Below are positions 21,901 through 33,900 of a DNA stretch of 64,000 nucleotides, piece after piece. Under the pieces are notes generated by a model, which did not search any database, was not told where the DNA came from, and worked only from the letters and a program-made list of their open reading frames with translations. Position numbers and translations under genes: made by a program. The number at the start of each line of letters is the position of its first letter. Position 1 is the first letter of the stretch. Source of the stretch: Ryuthela nishihirai (Eukaryota; Arthropoda; Arachnida; Araneae; Heptathelidae); contig JAWZYU010000028.1 of assembly GCA_038380435.1 (NCBI GenBank), positions 41,227,095 through 41,291,094 of the forward strand, in the 5' to 3' direction.

Positions 21901-24900
21901 AAAGCATGGAACGCTAGGCTACTGATCTAAAGGACCTAGGTTTGAGCCCCGGGTAAGGCATGGAACGCTAGGCTACTGATCTAAGGGACCTGGGTTTGAG
22001 CCCCAGGTAAGGCATGGAACGCTAGGCTACTGATCTAAGGGACCTGGGTTTGAGCCCCGGGTAAGGCATGGAACGCTAGGCTACTGATCTAAGGGACCTG
22101 GGTTTGAGCCCCGGGTAAGGCATGGAACGCTAGGCTACTGATCTAAGGGGCCTCGGTTTGAGCCCCGGGTAAGGCATGGAACGCTAGGCTACTGATCTAA
22201 AGGACCTGGGTTTGAGCCCCGGGTAAGGCATGGAACGCTAGGCTACTGATCTAAGGGACCTGGGTTTGAGCCCCGGGTAAGGCATGGAACGCTAGGCTAC
22301 TGATCTAAGGGACCTGGGTTTGAGCCCCGAGTAAGGCATGGAACGCTAGGCTACTGATCTAAGGGACCTGGGTTTGAGCCGCGGGTAAGGCATGGAACGC
22401 TAGGCTACTGATCTAAGGGACCTGGGTTTGAACCCCGGGTAAGGCATGGAACGCTAGGCTACTGATCTAAAGGACCTGGGTTTGAGCCCCGGGTAAGGCA
22501 TGGAACGCTAGGCTACTGATCTAAGGGACCTGGGTTTGAGCCCTGGGTAAGGCATGGAACGCTAGGCTACTGATCTTAGGGACCTGGGTTTGAGCCCCGG
22601 GTAAGGCATGGAACGCTAGGCTACTGATCTAAGGGGCCTGGGTTTGAGCCCCGGGTAAGGCATGGAACGCTAGGCTACTGATCTAAGGGACCTGGGTTTG
22701 AGCCCCGGGTAAGGCATGGAATGCTAGGCTACTGATCTAAGGGACCTGGGTTTGAGCCCCGGGTAAGGCATGGAACGCTAGGCTACTGATCTAAGGGACC
22801 TGGGTTTGAGCCCCGAGTAAGGCATGGAACGCTAGGCTACTGATCTAAGGGACCTGGGTTTGAACCCCGGGTAAGGCATGGAACGCTAGGCTACTGATCT
22901 AAGGGATCTGGGTTTGAGCCCTGGGTAAGGCATGGAACGCTAGGCTACTGATCTAAGGGATCTGGGTTTGAGCCCGAGTAAGGCATGGAAAGCTAGGCTA
23001 CTGATCTAAGGGGCTTGGGTTTGAGCCCCAGGTAAGGCATGGAACGCTAGGCTACTGATCTAAGGGATCTGGGTTTGAGCCACGGTTAAGGCATGGAACG
23101 CTAGGCTACTGATCTAAGGGATCTGGGTTTGAGCCCCGGGTAAGGCATGGAACGCTAGGCTACTGATCTAAGGGATCTGGGTTCGAGCCCCGAGTAAGGC
23201 ATGGAATGCTAGGCTACTGATCTAAGGGGCCTGGGTTTGAGTCCCGGGTAAGGCACGGAGCGCTAGGTTACTGATCTAAGGGATCTGGGTTCGAGCCCTG
23301 GTAAAGCATGGAATGCTAGAGTATTATCTAAGGGACCTGGGTTTGAGCCCCGGGTAAGGCATGGAACGCTAGATCCCTTAGATCAGTATAGACTAGCTAG
23401 ACTAGTCTATATAGGTCAGTAAAGACTGATCTAAGGGATCTGGGTTTGAGCCCCGGGTAAGGCATGGAACGCTAGTCTATACTGATCTAAGGGATCTGGG
23501 TTTGAGCCCCGGTAAGGCATGGAATGCTAGTCTATACTGATCTAAGGGATCTGGGTTTGAGCCCCGAGTAAGGAATGGAACGCTAGGCTACTGATCTAAG
23601 GGGCCTGGGTTTGAGCCCCGGGTAAGGCATGGAACGCTAGGCTACTGATCTAAGGGACCTGGGTTTGAGCCCCGGGTAAGGCATGGAACGCTAGGCTACT
23701 GATCTAAGGGATCTGGGTTTGAGCCCCGGGTAAGGCATGGAATGCTAGGCTACTGATGTAAGGGACCTGGGTTTGAGCCCCGGATAAGGCGTGGAACGCT
23801 AGGCTACTGATCTAAGGGATCTGGGTTTGAGCCCCAGGTAAGGCATGGAACGCTAGGCTACTGATCTAAGGGATCTGGGTTCGAGCCCTGGTAAAGCACG
23901 GAATGCTAGAATATTATCTAAGGGACCTGGGTTTGAGCCCCGGGTAAGGCATGGAACGCTAAGCTACTGATCTAAGGGATCTGGGTTCGAGCCCTGGTAA
24001 AGCACGGAATGCTAGAGTATTATCTAAGGGACCTGGGTAAGGCATGGAACGCTCTGATACTGATTTAATGGAGCTGGGTTCGAGCCCTGGGTAAGGCATG
24101 GAGGAGACAGATGGCTGTTAGGAGACAGATGGTAGCCTCCCTTCAAGGCTATCCAGCGTGTTCTTAGCGTGCACAGGGTATGGCTCTCTCGCACAAGGGG
24201 GGGGGGGGGGCTCAGTCGGTAGCTCGCCAGACTTGTAATCTGTACTTCCCAGGTTCGAGTCTCAGCTGGTGTGAGCGTTGAGATTTATCTCCGCAAAATT
24301 CCTTGCCCTGCCCACGGTCAGTAGGGGACACCGAGGGGCTTGGAAAGACCGCCGTCCGTCGGATGGGATGTTAAGCCGAGGCCTCGTGTGCGGGTAGGGT
24401 TGGGTTGTTTTACCTCTGAGCGGCACTTTTTTGCACGCCATGGGCTAAATGGCCAGGTCACATGGACCCCCGAATGCTCAGAGAAGGTTGGGTAAGGGGA
24501 CCCACTGGAACAGCTGTTGGGAGACAGATGGTAGCCTCCCGTCAAGGCCATCCAGCGTGTTCTTTAACGTGCACAGAGTATGGCTCTCCCGCACACGGGG
24601 CCACGGCTTAACGTCCCATCCGAAGGACGGCGGCCTTTCCAAGCCCATTGGTGTCCCCAACTGACCGTGGGCAGGGCGGGGAATTTTGCGGAGATATAAC
24701 TCAACGCTGACCCAGCTGGGACTCGAACCTGGGAAGTACAGATTACGAGCCTGGCGCGCTACCGACTGAGCCACCCCTCCCCTCACCCGTGTGCGGGAGA
24801 GACATACCCTATGCACGTTAAATAACACGCTGGATGGCCTTGACGGGAGGCTACCATCTGTCTCCCAACAGCTGTTCCAGTGGGTCCCCTCCCCGAACCT

Positions 24901-27900
24901 ACTCTGAGCCTTCGGGGTCCATGTGACCTGGCCACTCCCGCCCCATCTGTGCTCAGTAGTCGGCAGTGGTGGTTGAGAATTAGATTGAAGATGAAAAATT
25001 TTATATTATTGGCACCGCAGTTACGGACTACACTGTAACTGCGGTGCTAATAATATAAAATTACACACTATTAATTAATATAAAATGCACCTCACTTCGA
25101 TAGGTTGGGAAACACTGTATCTAAACCTATTGAAATCTCGATTCGATTTAGAACAATATTTCTTCAATATTTAAATAGTTATAAGAGCTGGAATATTTTG
25201 CAATATATTATCTTATTTTATAGAAATCATTCATAATTGTGCAATATTGAAATAATCATTACGCAAGGTATTGTATATTATTGTTATTGTAAGTGGCCGA
25301 GTGGTTAGCACGCTTGGCTACTGATCTACGTTACCTGGGTTCGAGCCCTGGGTTTCTGCTGAGGTCCCGCCAGCCTCACATACCTTCTACTATGGCGAGT
25401 TAAACTGACAGGCTCCGTCAGACCTCTGTGGCAAGCAGCTACTTGAGGGGGTATTTCTTTTATATTTTGTTATTATATTTGTTTAATTAAATGGTTTGGA
25501 ACAATACTTATTATTTAAATTTTAATCAATTTCTGAAAGAAATTCTCACGACGCATTATATTTTAGTGAAATATTCGAGATCTCACAACTCCTCAAATAC
25601 TGATCGAATAGGATTGAAAATTGAGATTAAAATAGATTCGATTATGATTCAGCTTAATTTCAATCACATGATTTCTTTAGATGCACATTTTAGAAGTTAG
25701 AACACTTCAAAATTATATTCCCATTGACGTAAGATTGAAATTCTCTAATATTTTGGTAGGAAAGTGAATTATCATTATTAAAATAAAATCTTTTTTCTCT
25801 GAAGGTTCCTGGTTTCCGGCACACTTCAGCGCCCATTATCACTTCTTTCCTGGTTGGGGGGGGGGGGGGGGTTGGCTCAATCGGTAGCGCGCCTGGCTCG
25901 TAATCTGTAGTTCCCAGGTTCGAGTCCCAGCTGGGTCAGCGTTGAGATTTATCTCCGCAAAATTTCCCCGCCCTGCCCACGGTCAGTAGGGGACACCGAT
26001 GGGCTTGGAAAGGCCGTCGTCAGTCGGATGGGACGTTAAGCCGTGGCCCCGTGTGCGGGAAAGCCATACCCTGTGCATGTTAAAGAACACGCTGGATAGC
26101 ATTGACGGGAGGCTACCATCTGTCTCCCAACAGCTGTTCCAGTGGGTCCCCTTCCCCAACCTTCTCTGAGCAACCTCTTCTCTGAACAACCTCTTCTTCG
26201 GGGTCCATATGACCTGGCCATTTAGCCCATGGTGTGCAAAAAAGTGCCTCTGAGAGGTAAAACAACCCAACCCAACTCTGAAGGCTCCTGGGTTTCGGCA
26301 CACTTCAGCGCCCATTGTCACTTCTTTCCTGGTGAGGGGGAGGGGGGGATTATATACTATAGTCTCCAATTTTCGAGGTCTCACTTGGAAAATATTGAAA
26401 TTATCAATATTATCAATAGTTGGTTTCGGTTAGACCCTAATGCCACTGGTTTCGGTTAGACCCTAATATCCAATATTATTTGCTTTTTTTCATTTTTTAT
26501 CTTTTTAGGTTCTTTCATGATCGCCGCTTGGATAGGATTCATCAGCGTTGGGATCCTGATTGCCCGTCATTACAAAGAAGTGTGGACCAAGTATAAACTC
26601 TGTGGTACAAATGTGTGGTTTGCGGTGAGTATCAGATTAAAGTTTTAGTTTAGGAATCCGTATATGAAGTATGATATCTGTATATGAATCTGTATATGAT
26701 AAATACAATATTTAATGTCTTTAAATATGATACAATGATAAAGAGATTTTAGTTGTGATATTCTCGAGTGTTGATCTGTTTGCTCATTGATCTTTGGTTT
26801 GAATTCGATTGTTTTACTTCTGAGCGGCAGTTTTCTGTACACCATGGCTTAATGGGCGGTGGTGGCTCAGTCGGTAGCGCGCCAGGCTCATAATCTGTAG
26901 TTCCCAGGTTCGAGTCTCAGCTGGGTCAGCGTTGAGATTTATCTGCGCAAAATTCCCCGCCCTGCCCACGGTCAGTAGGGGACACCGATGGGCTTGGAAA
27001 GGCCGCCGTCCGTCGGATGGGACGTTAAGCCGTGGCCACGTGTGCGGGAGAGCCATACCCTGTGCACGTTAAAGAACATGCTGGATGGCCTTGACGGGAG
27101 GCTACCAACTGTCTCCCAACAGCTGTCCCAGTGGGTCCACACCCCCAACCTTCTCTGAGCCTTCGGGGTCCATGTGACCTGGCCATTTAGCCCATGGTGT
27201 GCAAAAAAGTGCCGCTCAGATGTAAAACAACCCAACCCACCATGGCTTAAATGGCCAAGTCACAAAGACCCCAAGATCTCAGAAAAAGTTGAAGAAGGAA
27301 TCCTTTGGACAGCTGTTAACAAACAGATAGGATACTCCCATCAAGGTTGAGCGGGGGTGGCTCAGTCGGTAGAGCGCAAGGCTCATAATCTGCAGTTCCC
27401 AGGTTTAAACCCCAACTGGGTCAGCGTTGAGGTTTATCTCCGCAAAACTTCCCACCCTGCCCACGGTCATCGATGGGCTTGGAGAGGCCGCCGTCCATCG
27501 GATGGGACGTTAAGCCATGAGTCCGTGTGCGGGAGAGCCATACCCTGTGCACGTTAAAGAACACACTGGATGGCCTTGATGGGAGGCTACCATCTGTCTC
27601 CCAACAACTATTCCAGTGGGTCCCCTCGCCCTACCTTCTCTGAGCCTTCGGGCTCCTTGTGACCTGGCCATTTAGCCCATTGTGTGCAAAAAAAAGTGCC
27701 GCTCAGAGGTAACCCAACCCATCAAGGTCGTCCAGCGTGTTCTTTAACGTGCGGGTACAACGGCTTACCGTCCCATCCGACGGATCATGGTCTTTTCAGT
27801 GATCATTGCTCCTTTTTCATGGAGGGAAGCAGGGGTTCGAATTGGGGTTCGAAACTGGGAACATAAGATTACGACCCTGACGCGCTACTGACAGAGACAT

Positions 27901-30900
27901 TTCTCGTCCTCACAAAACAGGAAACTGTCGATTATCCGTGGGAGGACAAGGAAAGGACTCCGTCCTTCAGGTGGCACATTAAGTAGTGGTTCTGGTGCAC
28001 GAGAGCCATAATCTGTGAATGTTAAAAAACCTGTTGTATTGTCTTCACACTAGCCTTCCATTTGTCTCCTAAAAACCATCCAGTGGATCCCCTCCCCAGA
28101 TGAGTTCTAAACATTAAGGGTCCTTGTGACTTGCTCATTGAGCCCATTATTTACAAAAAAGTTAATGGAACTATTAAGTAACTGTATTAAATAATTAATA
28201 TGGCTGGTTATTTTGGGTGACAGGAAGATTATTGGACTCTGTTTTAAGAGTCGTATTTAGAATTCTTGAATCATAATTTTATGTAAAAAATTGATTTATG
28301 AGGAAGTAAGAATGATTAACAGTTATTGTGCTAATGAAATAGGAGTTGGGCTGTTTTATCTCTGAGCAGCACTTTTTTGCGCACAATGGGCTAAATTACC
28401 AGGTCACAAGAACCCCGAAGGCTCAGAGAAGGTTGGGGGAGGGGACCCACTGGAACAGCTGTTGGGAGACAGATGATAGCCTCCCGTCAAGGCCATCCAG
28501 TGTGTTCTTTAACGTCCACAGGGTATGGCTCTCCCGCACACGCGGCCACGGCTTAACGTCCCATCCGACGGACGGCGGCCTTTCCAACGACGGACGGCGG
28601 CCATCGGTGTCCCCTATTGACCGTGAGCAGGGCGGGGAATTTTGCGGAGATAAATCTCAACGCTGGCCCAATTGGGACTCGAACCTGGGAACTGCAGATT
28701 ACGAGCCTGGCGCCCTACCGACTGAACCATCCCCCGCCTCCAGGTCACAAGGACCCCTAGGGCTCAGAGAAAGTTGTGGGGAAGGAACCCACTGGAAAGC
28801 AGTTCGGAGACAGATGGTATCCTCCCATCAAACCAGCTAGCGTGTTCTTTAATGTGCACAAGGTATGACTCTCAAGTATACAGGCCCATGGCTAACATCC
28901 CATCCGACGGACGGACAGCATCATTTGCAAGACTATCGGTGTCCCCTACTCTATCTCCGCAAAATTCCCCGCCCTGCCCACGGTCAGTAGGGGACACCGA
29001 TGGGCTTGGAAAGACCGCCGTCCGTCGGATGGGACGTTAAGCCGTGGTCCCGTGTGCTGGAGAGCCATACCAGTGCACGTTAAAGAACACGCTGGATGGC
29101 ATTAACGGGAGACTACCATCTGTCTCCCAACAGCTGTTCCAGTGGGTCCCCTCCCCCAACCTTCTCTGAGCCTTCGGGGTTTATGTGACTTTGCCATTTA
29201 GCCCATGGTGTGCAAATAAGTGCCGCTCAGAGGTAAAACAACAAACAACCCAAAAGTCCCCTACTTACCGAGGGCAGAGCGGGTAGTTTCTACGAAGATA
29301 AATCTCAACCCTGGCCCAACTGGGACTCGAACCTGGGAACTGCAGATTACGAGCCTGGCGCGCTACGACCGATCCACTCCTGCCCCATAATTTTAAGTGA
29401 TATTGAACACAAACAAAAATAAAAATAAATATTTTTCATCCGAAACACTCTCTCTTGCGAAAAAACAAAAGGTTAAAATGTAAATTAAAACTGAATACTT
29501 TCATCAAGTAATCAAATTGCATAAAAATGTTTTTTTTCGAGATGTGACATGATTTTTAATTCCTTTTCTTTTCGTTACGATCTTCAGGTCCACCGATGCT
29601 TTATGCTGTTAAGTGTATCTCTAGTGATAGCTGCATTCGTATTAATCTTCATTCACGTCGACGGATGGAGCAACGTAAGTTAACGCAATTATTTGTTAAG
29701 TTACGTACATTTAATTTTTCACGGCATAATTTGAATTCCACAGATGTAACGTCTTTAATTAAGTAAGCGATTAAAAGAATTGTTCATAAATGGAAATTCC
29801 ATTTCAGGCGCAGTCTTGACATTTCGAAGTTGGGCTGAATCTCTGAGTTGAACTTTATTTGCACACAATGGGCTAAATATCCAGGTCACAAAGATTGGGT
29901 TGGGTTGTTTTACCTCTGAGCGGTACTTTTTTGCACACCATGGGCTAAATGGCCAGGTCACACGGACCCCGAAGGCTCAGAGAAGGTTGGGGGAGGGGAC
30001 CCACTGGAACAGCTGTTGGGAGACAGATGGTAGCCTCCCGTCAAGGCCATCCAGCGTGTTCTTTAACGTGCACAGGGTATGTCTCTCCCGCACACGGGGC
30101 CACGGCTTAACGTCCCATTCGACGGACGGCGGCCCTTCCAAGCCCATCGGTGTCCCCTACTGACCGTGGGCAGGGCGGGGAATATTTGCGGAGATAAATC
30201 TCAACGTTGACCCAGCTGGGACTCGAACCTGGGAACTACAGATTACGAGCCTGGCGGGCTACCGACTGAGCCACCCCCGCCCCAAATGGCCAGGTCACAT
30301 GCTCAGAGATGGTTGGGGGAGCGGACCCACTGGACCAGCTGTTGGGAGACAGATGGTAGCCTCCCGTCAAGGCCATCCAGCGTATTCTTTAACGTGCACA
30401 GGGTATGGCTCTCCCGAACACGGAGCCACGGCTTAACGTCCCATCCGACGGACGGCTGCCTTCCCAAGCCCATTGGTGTCCTCTACTGATCGTGAGCAGG
30501 GCGGGGAATTCTGCGGAGATAAATCTCAACGCTGACCCAGCTGGGTCTCGAATCTGGGAACTACAGATTACGAGCCTGGAACGCTACCGACTGAGCCACC
30601 CCCGCAGGTCACAAGGATTCCAGGGGCTCAAAGAAGGTTGAATAAGCGAACTCACTTGACCCAAACAGCAAATCTGAAGTGACCCAATAGGACCCAAAGG
30701 TCAACTAACCTCACTAATCCAATGCCACATAACCCCTACCCAAAAAATGCTTTCCTCTCCAATATACGAGAAAGCTCGACGTATTTTTTGACTCGGAAGA
30801 AAGAAATATTAAAAAACTCTTGAATAAAATTCCAATAATTTGTTCCTAAAAAAGGGCCGTCCGTCGGATGGGACGTTAAGCCGTGCCACCGTGTGCTGGA

Positions 30901-33900
30901 GAGCCATACCCTGTGCACGTTAAAGAACACGCTGGATGGCCCTGACGGGAGGCTACCATCTGTCTCCCAACAGCTGTTCCAGTGGATCCCCTCCCCCAAC
31001 CTTCTCTGAGCCTACGGGGTCCATGTGACCGGGCCATTTAGCCCATTGTGTGAAAAAAAGTGCATCTCAGAGGTAAAACAACACAAACACAAACACAACC
31101 TTAAAATGGTAAAAAATACTTACACAATGATGCTTAGGTAGTTTAACATAGTTTCATTTTGCATGTTTTTCCGAATGTGATACTTTATATTGCTATTGGA
31201 TAATTTTGAAAACATTTAACTACTTTTTTTTTCTGTATTTAGGTTGGTAAAAATCCGCACCCACTGTTAGGATGCATTGCAACAGCATTAATTGTGTTTC
31301 AGGTAATCATTTTCCAATATTCCTTCGAAAGATAATGTCTTGAAGTATTTAGAGTAAATTTGATAAATGAGCTTTAGAATCGATTAATAGCGGAGGAGAT
31401 TTGATGATCGTGTTAGTGATAATAAGTGAACGAATAATTCAAACTGCTTTAACGATTGTGGGCCTAAATCTTTAATAACATATTTCAGAGTAGAAAAATA
31501 TTTTCGCGGATTCGGCAGAATTAGTAATTTGATTTTTCAATACCGATACTAGGTCATTTGCAATCAATTCTTCGTAATAATAAAAAAAAATTAGATTGAA
31601 TCTCGATCCATAGTAAATACACAGATTAACTGTAGAGATAGACTTCAAACATTAGTTCGAATATTCTGAAAAAAATTCATCGCTGACACGACGAAATGCC
31701 AGCTGGAGATCCTTTACGAGACTTCGTGTCACGTGACACGAAGGTTGCCAGATCACTTTTTTTTAAAAAAATCGTTGCCAGATGTTTTTTCTGAATTCTG
31801 TAATCAACCGTAGTGTTCGGATACTTTTTTGAGCAACTGTAGGTGGTCATATTATTTTGATACTAGATCGTGTGGGCTCACTCACGGAAATATTGAGCGT
31901 GTGCAGTTACCGTTCACAGCAAACTGGAGCGTGTGCAGTAACTGCACACGCTCCAGTTTGCTGTGAACGGTAACTGGAGCGTGTACAGTTGCTGTACACG
32001 CTCCAGATATTTTTTCTGACTTGTGTAATCACGTGACACAAAGGTTGCCAGATCACTGATTTCTAAAAAAATCGTTGGCAGATATTTTTTCTGAATTCTG
32101 TAATCAACCGTAGTGTTCGGATATTTTTTTGAGCGACTGTATTCATAAATTACATATATCGATAAAAACAAAAAATAACATAAAGAACTTAACAAATCTT
32201 AGGAAATTATAAACATTTTACTGGGTAATCATATCTAGCGACCTTTGAGCTCTCACGGCGTACCCCACGTTGAGAACCCCTACTATAAGTGATCGCGTAC
32301 CAGTAGAACTGATGCAAGATTTGCTCACTTTTGTGATAGCCTCCTTACTTTTGAAGTTTTTTGAGTGATGTTTTTAATAATCAGTTTATCAGCAGTATTA
32401 AGGAAAAAGTGATATTAAATAATACTCTAAGAATGATTGTGCTGGAGACTTTCATTGATTTTCTATATCATAATCAAAACTTCATTCAATGTCCATACTG
32501 AAACTTTTACTGGTGTACTTTATACTGGACGTACGATATGGAAAAGTTTTATTGGTTGGTTGGTTTACCTCTGAGCGGTACTTTTTGCACACCGTGAGCT
32601 AAATGGCCAGGTCACAAGGACCCCGAAGGCTCAGAGAAGGTTGGGTTAGGGAACCCACTGGAACATCTGTTGGGAGACAGATGGTAGCCTCCCGTCAAGG
32701 CCATTCAGCGTGTTATTTAACGTGCACAGGGTATGGCTCTCCCGCACACTGAACCACGGCTTAACGTCCCATCCGAAGGACGGCGGCCTTTCCAAGCCCA
32801 TCGTTGTCCCCTATTGACCGTGAGCAGGGCGGGGAATTTTGCGGAGATAAATCTCAACGCTGGCCCAGCTAGGACTCGAACCTGGGAACTGCAGATTACG
32901 AGCCCGGCGCGCTACCGACTGAGCCACCCCGACCCCTGAGTGAAAGGATAGGGAGGACCAAGATCGTGCAGAAATGAACGTGCGGAATGCCTTTCTGGTA
33001 TAAAATTTTTCCCCTCCGTTTTAGGAGCCTTTAAAAAATTTAAAAATTAAAGTTTTCTTTTCTCCACCCGATACGGTTCTGGGATTAGCGTATCGAAACC
33101 TTCCAGTAGTACCACATAATATGACGAAATATAGGGTGATAAAAAAGTCACGCAACCCGCAATTAACAGATATTTTGTGATGTTAATGACGAGCATATGT
33201 AGAATTAAACAGCTACAAACATAAGTTATAATCTGACTTTTCTAACAAAAGAGTATAAATTTCATTTCAACATATGTTGAAAATGGTCTCCTTGTTCACT
33301 GATGCACGCGCAAGCTCTTTTGTACAGTCGCTCAAAAAAGTATCCGAACGCTATGGTTGATTACAGAATTCAGAAAAAATATCTGGCAACGATTTTTTTT
33401 TTAGAAATTAGTGATTTGGCAACCTTCGTGTCGTGATCACTAATTTCTAAAAAAAAATCGTTGCCAAATATTTTTTCTGAATTCTGTAATCAAACATAGT
33501 GTTCGGATCTTTTTTAATATATATAATGCGTATGAATATATAATGCAATGAATATGGAGGGTGTGCAGTTACCGTTCACAGCAAACTGGAGCGGTTGCGG
33601 TTAATGTTCACAGCACATCGAATCGTGTGAGCTCACAAAGACCTGGATCGTGTGGGCTCACTCACGGAAATATTGAGCGTGTGCAGTACCGTTCACAGCA
33701 AACTGGAGCGTGTGCAGTAACTGCACACGCTCCAGTTTGCTGTGAACGGTAACTGGAGCGTGTACAGTTGCTGTACACGCTCCAGATATTTTTTCTGAAT
33801 GCTGTAATTGACCATAGTGTTCGGATACTTTTTTGAGCGACTGTACCACGTTTGATGCCACCTTGTGAAGCACCTGATCACTGATGTTTGCAATCGCTAT

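Noticed and set aside
21728..24098. CRISPR-like array
   Set aside because: The 54-bp units are contiguous with no unique spacers, in a eukaryotic intron, and derive from a SINE.
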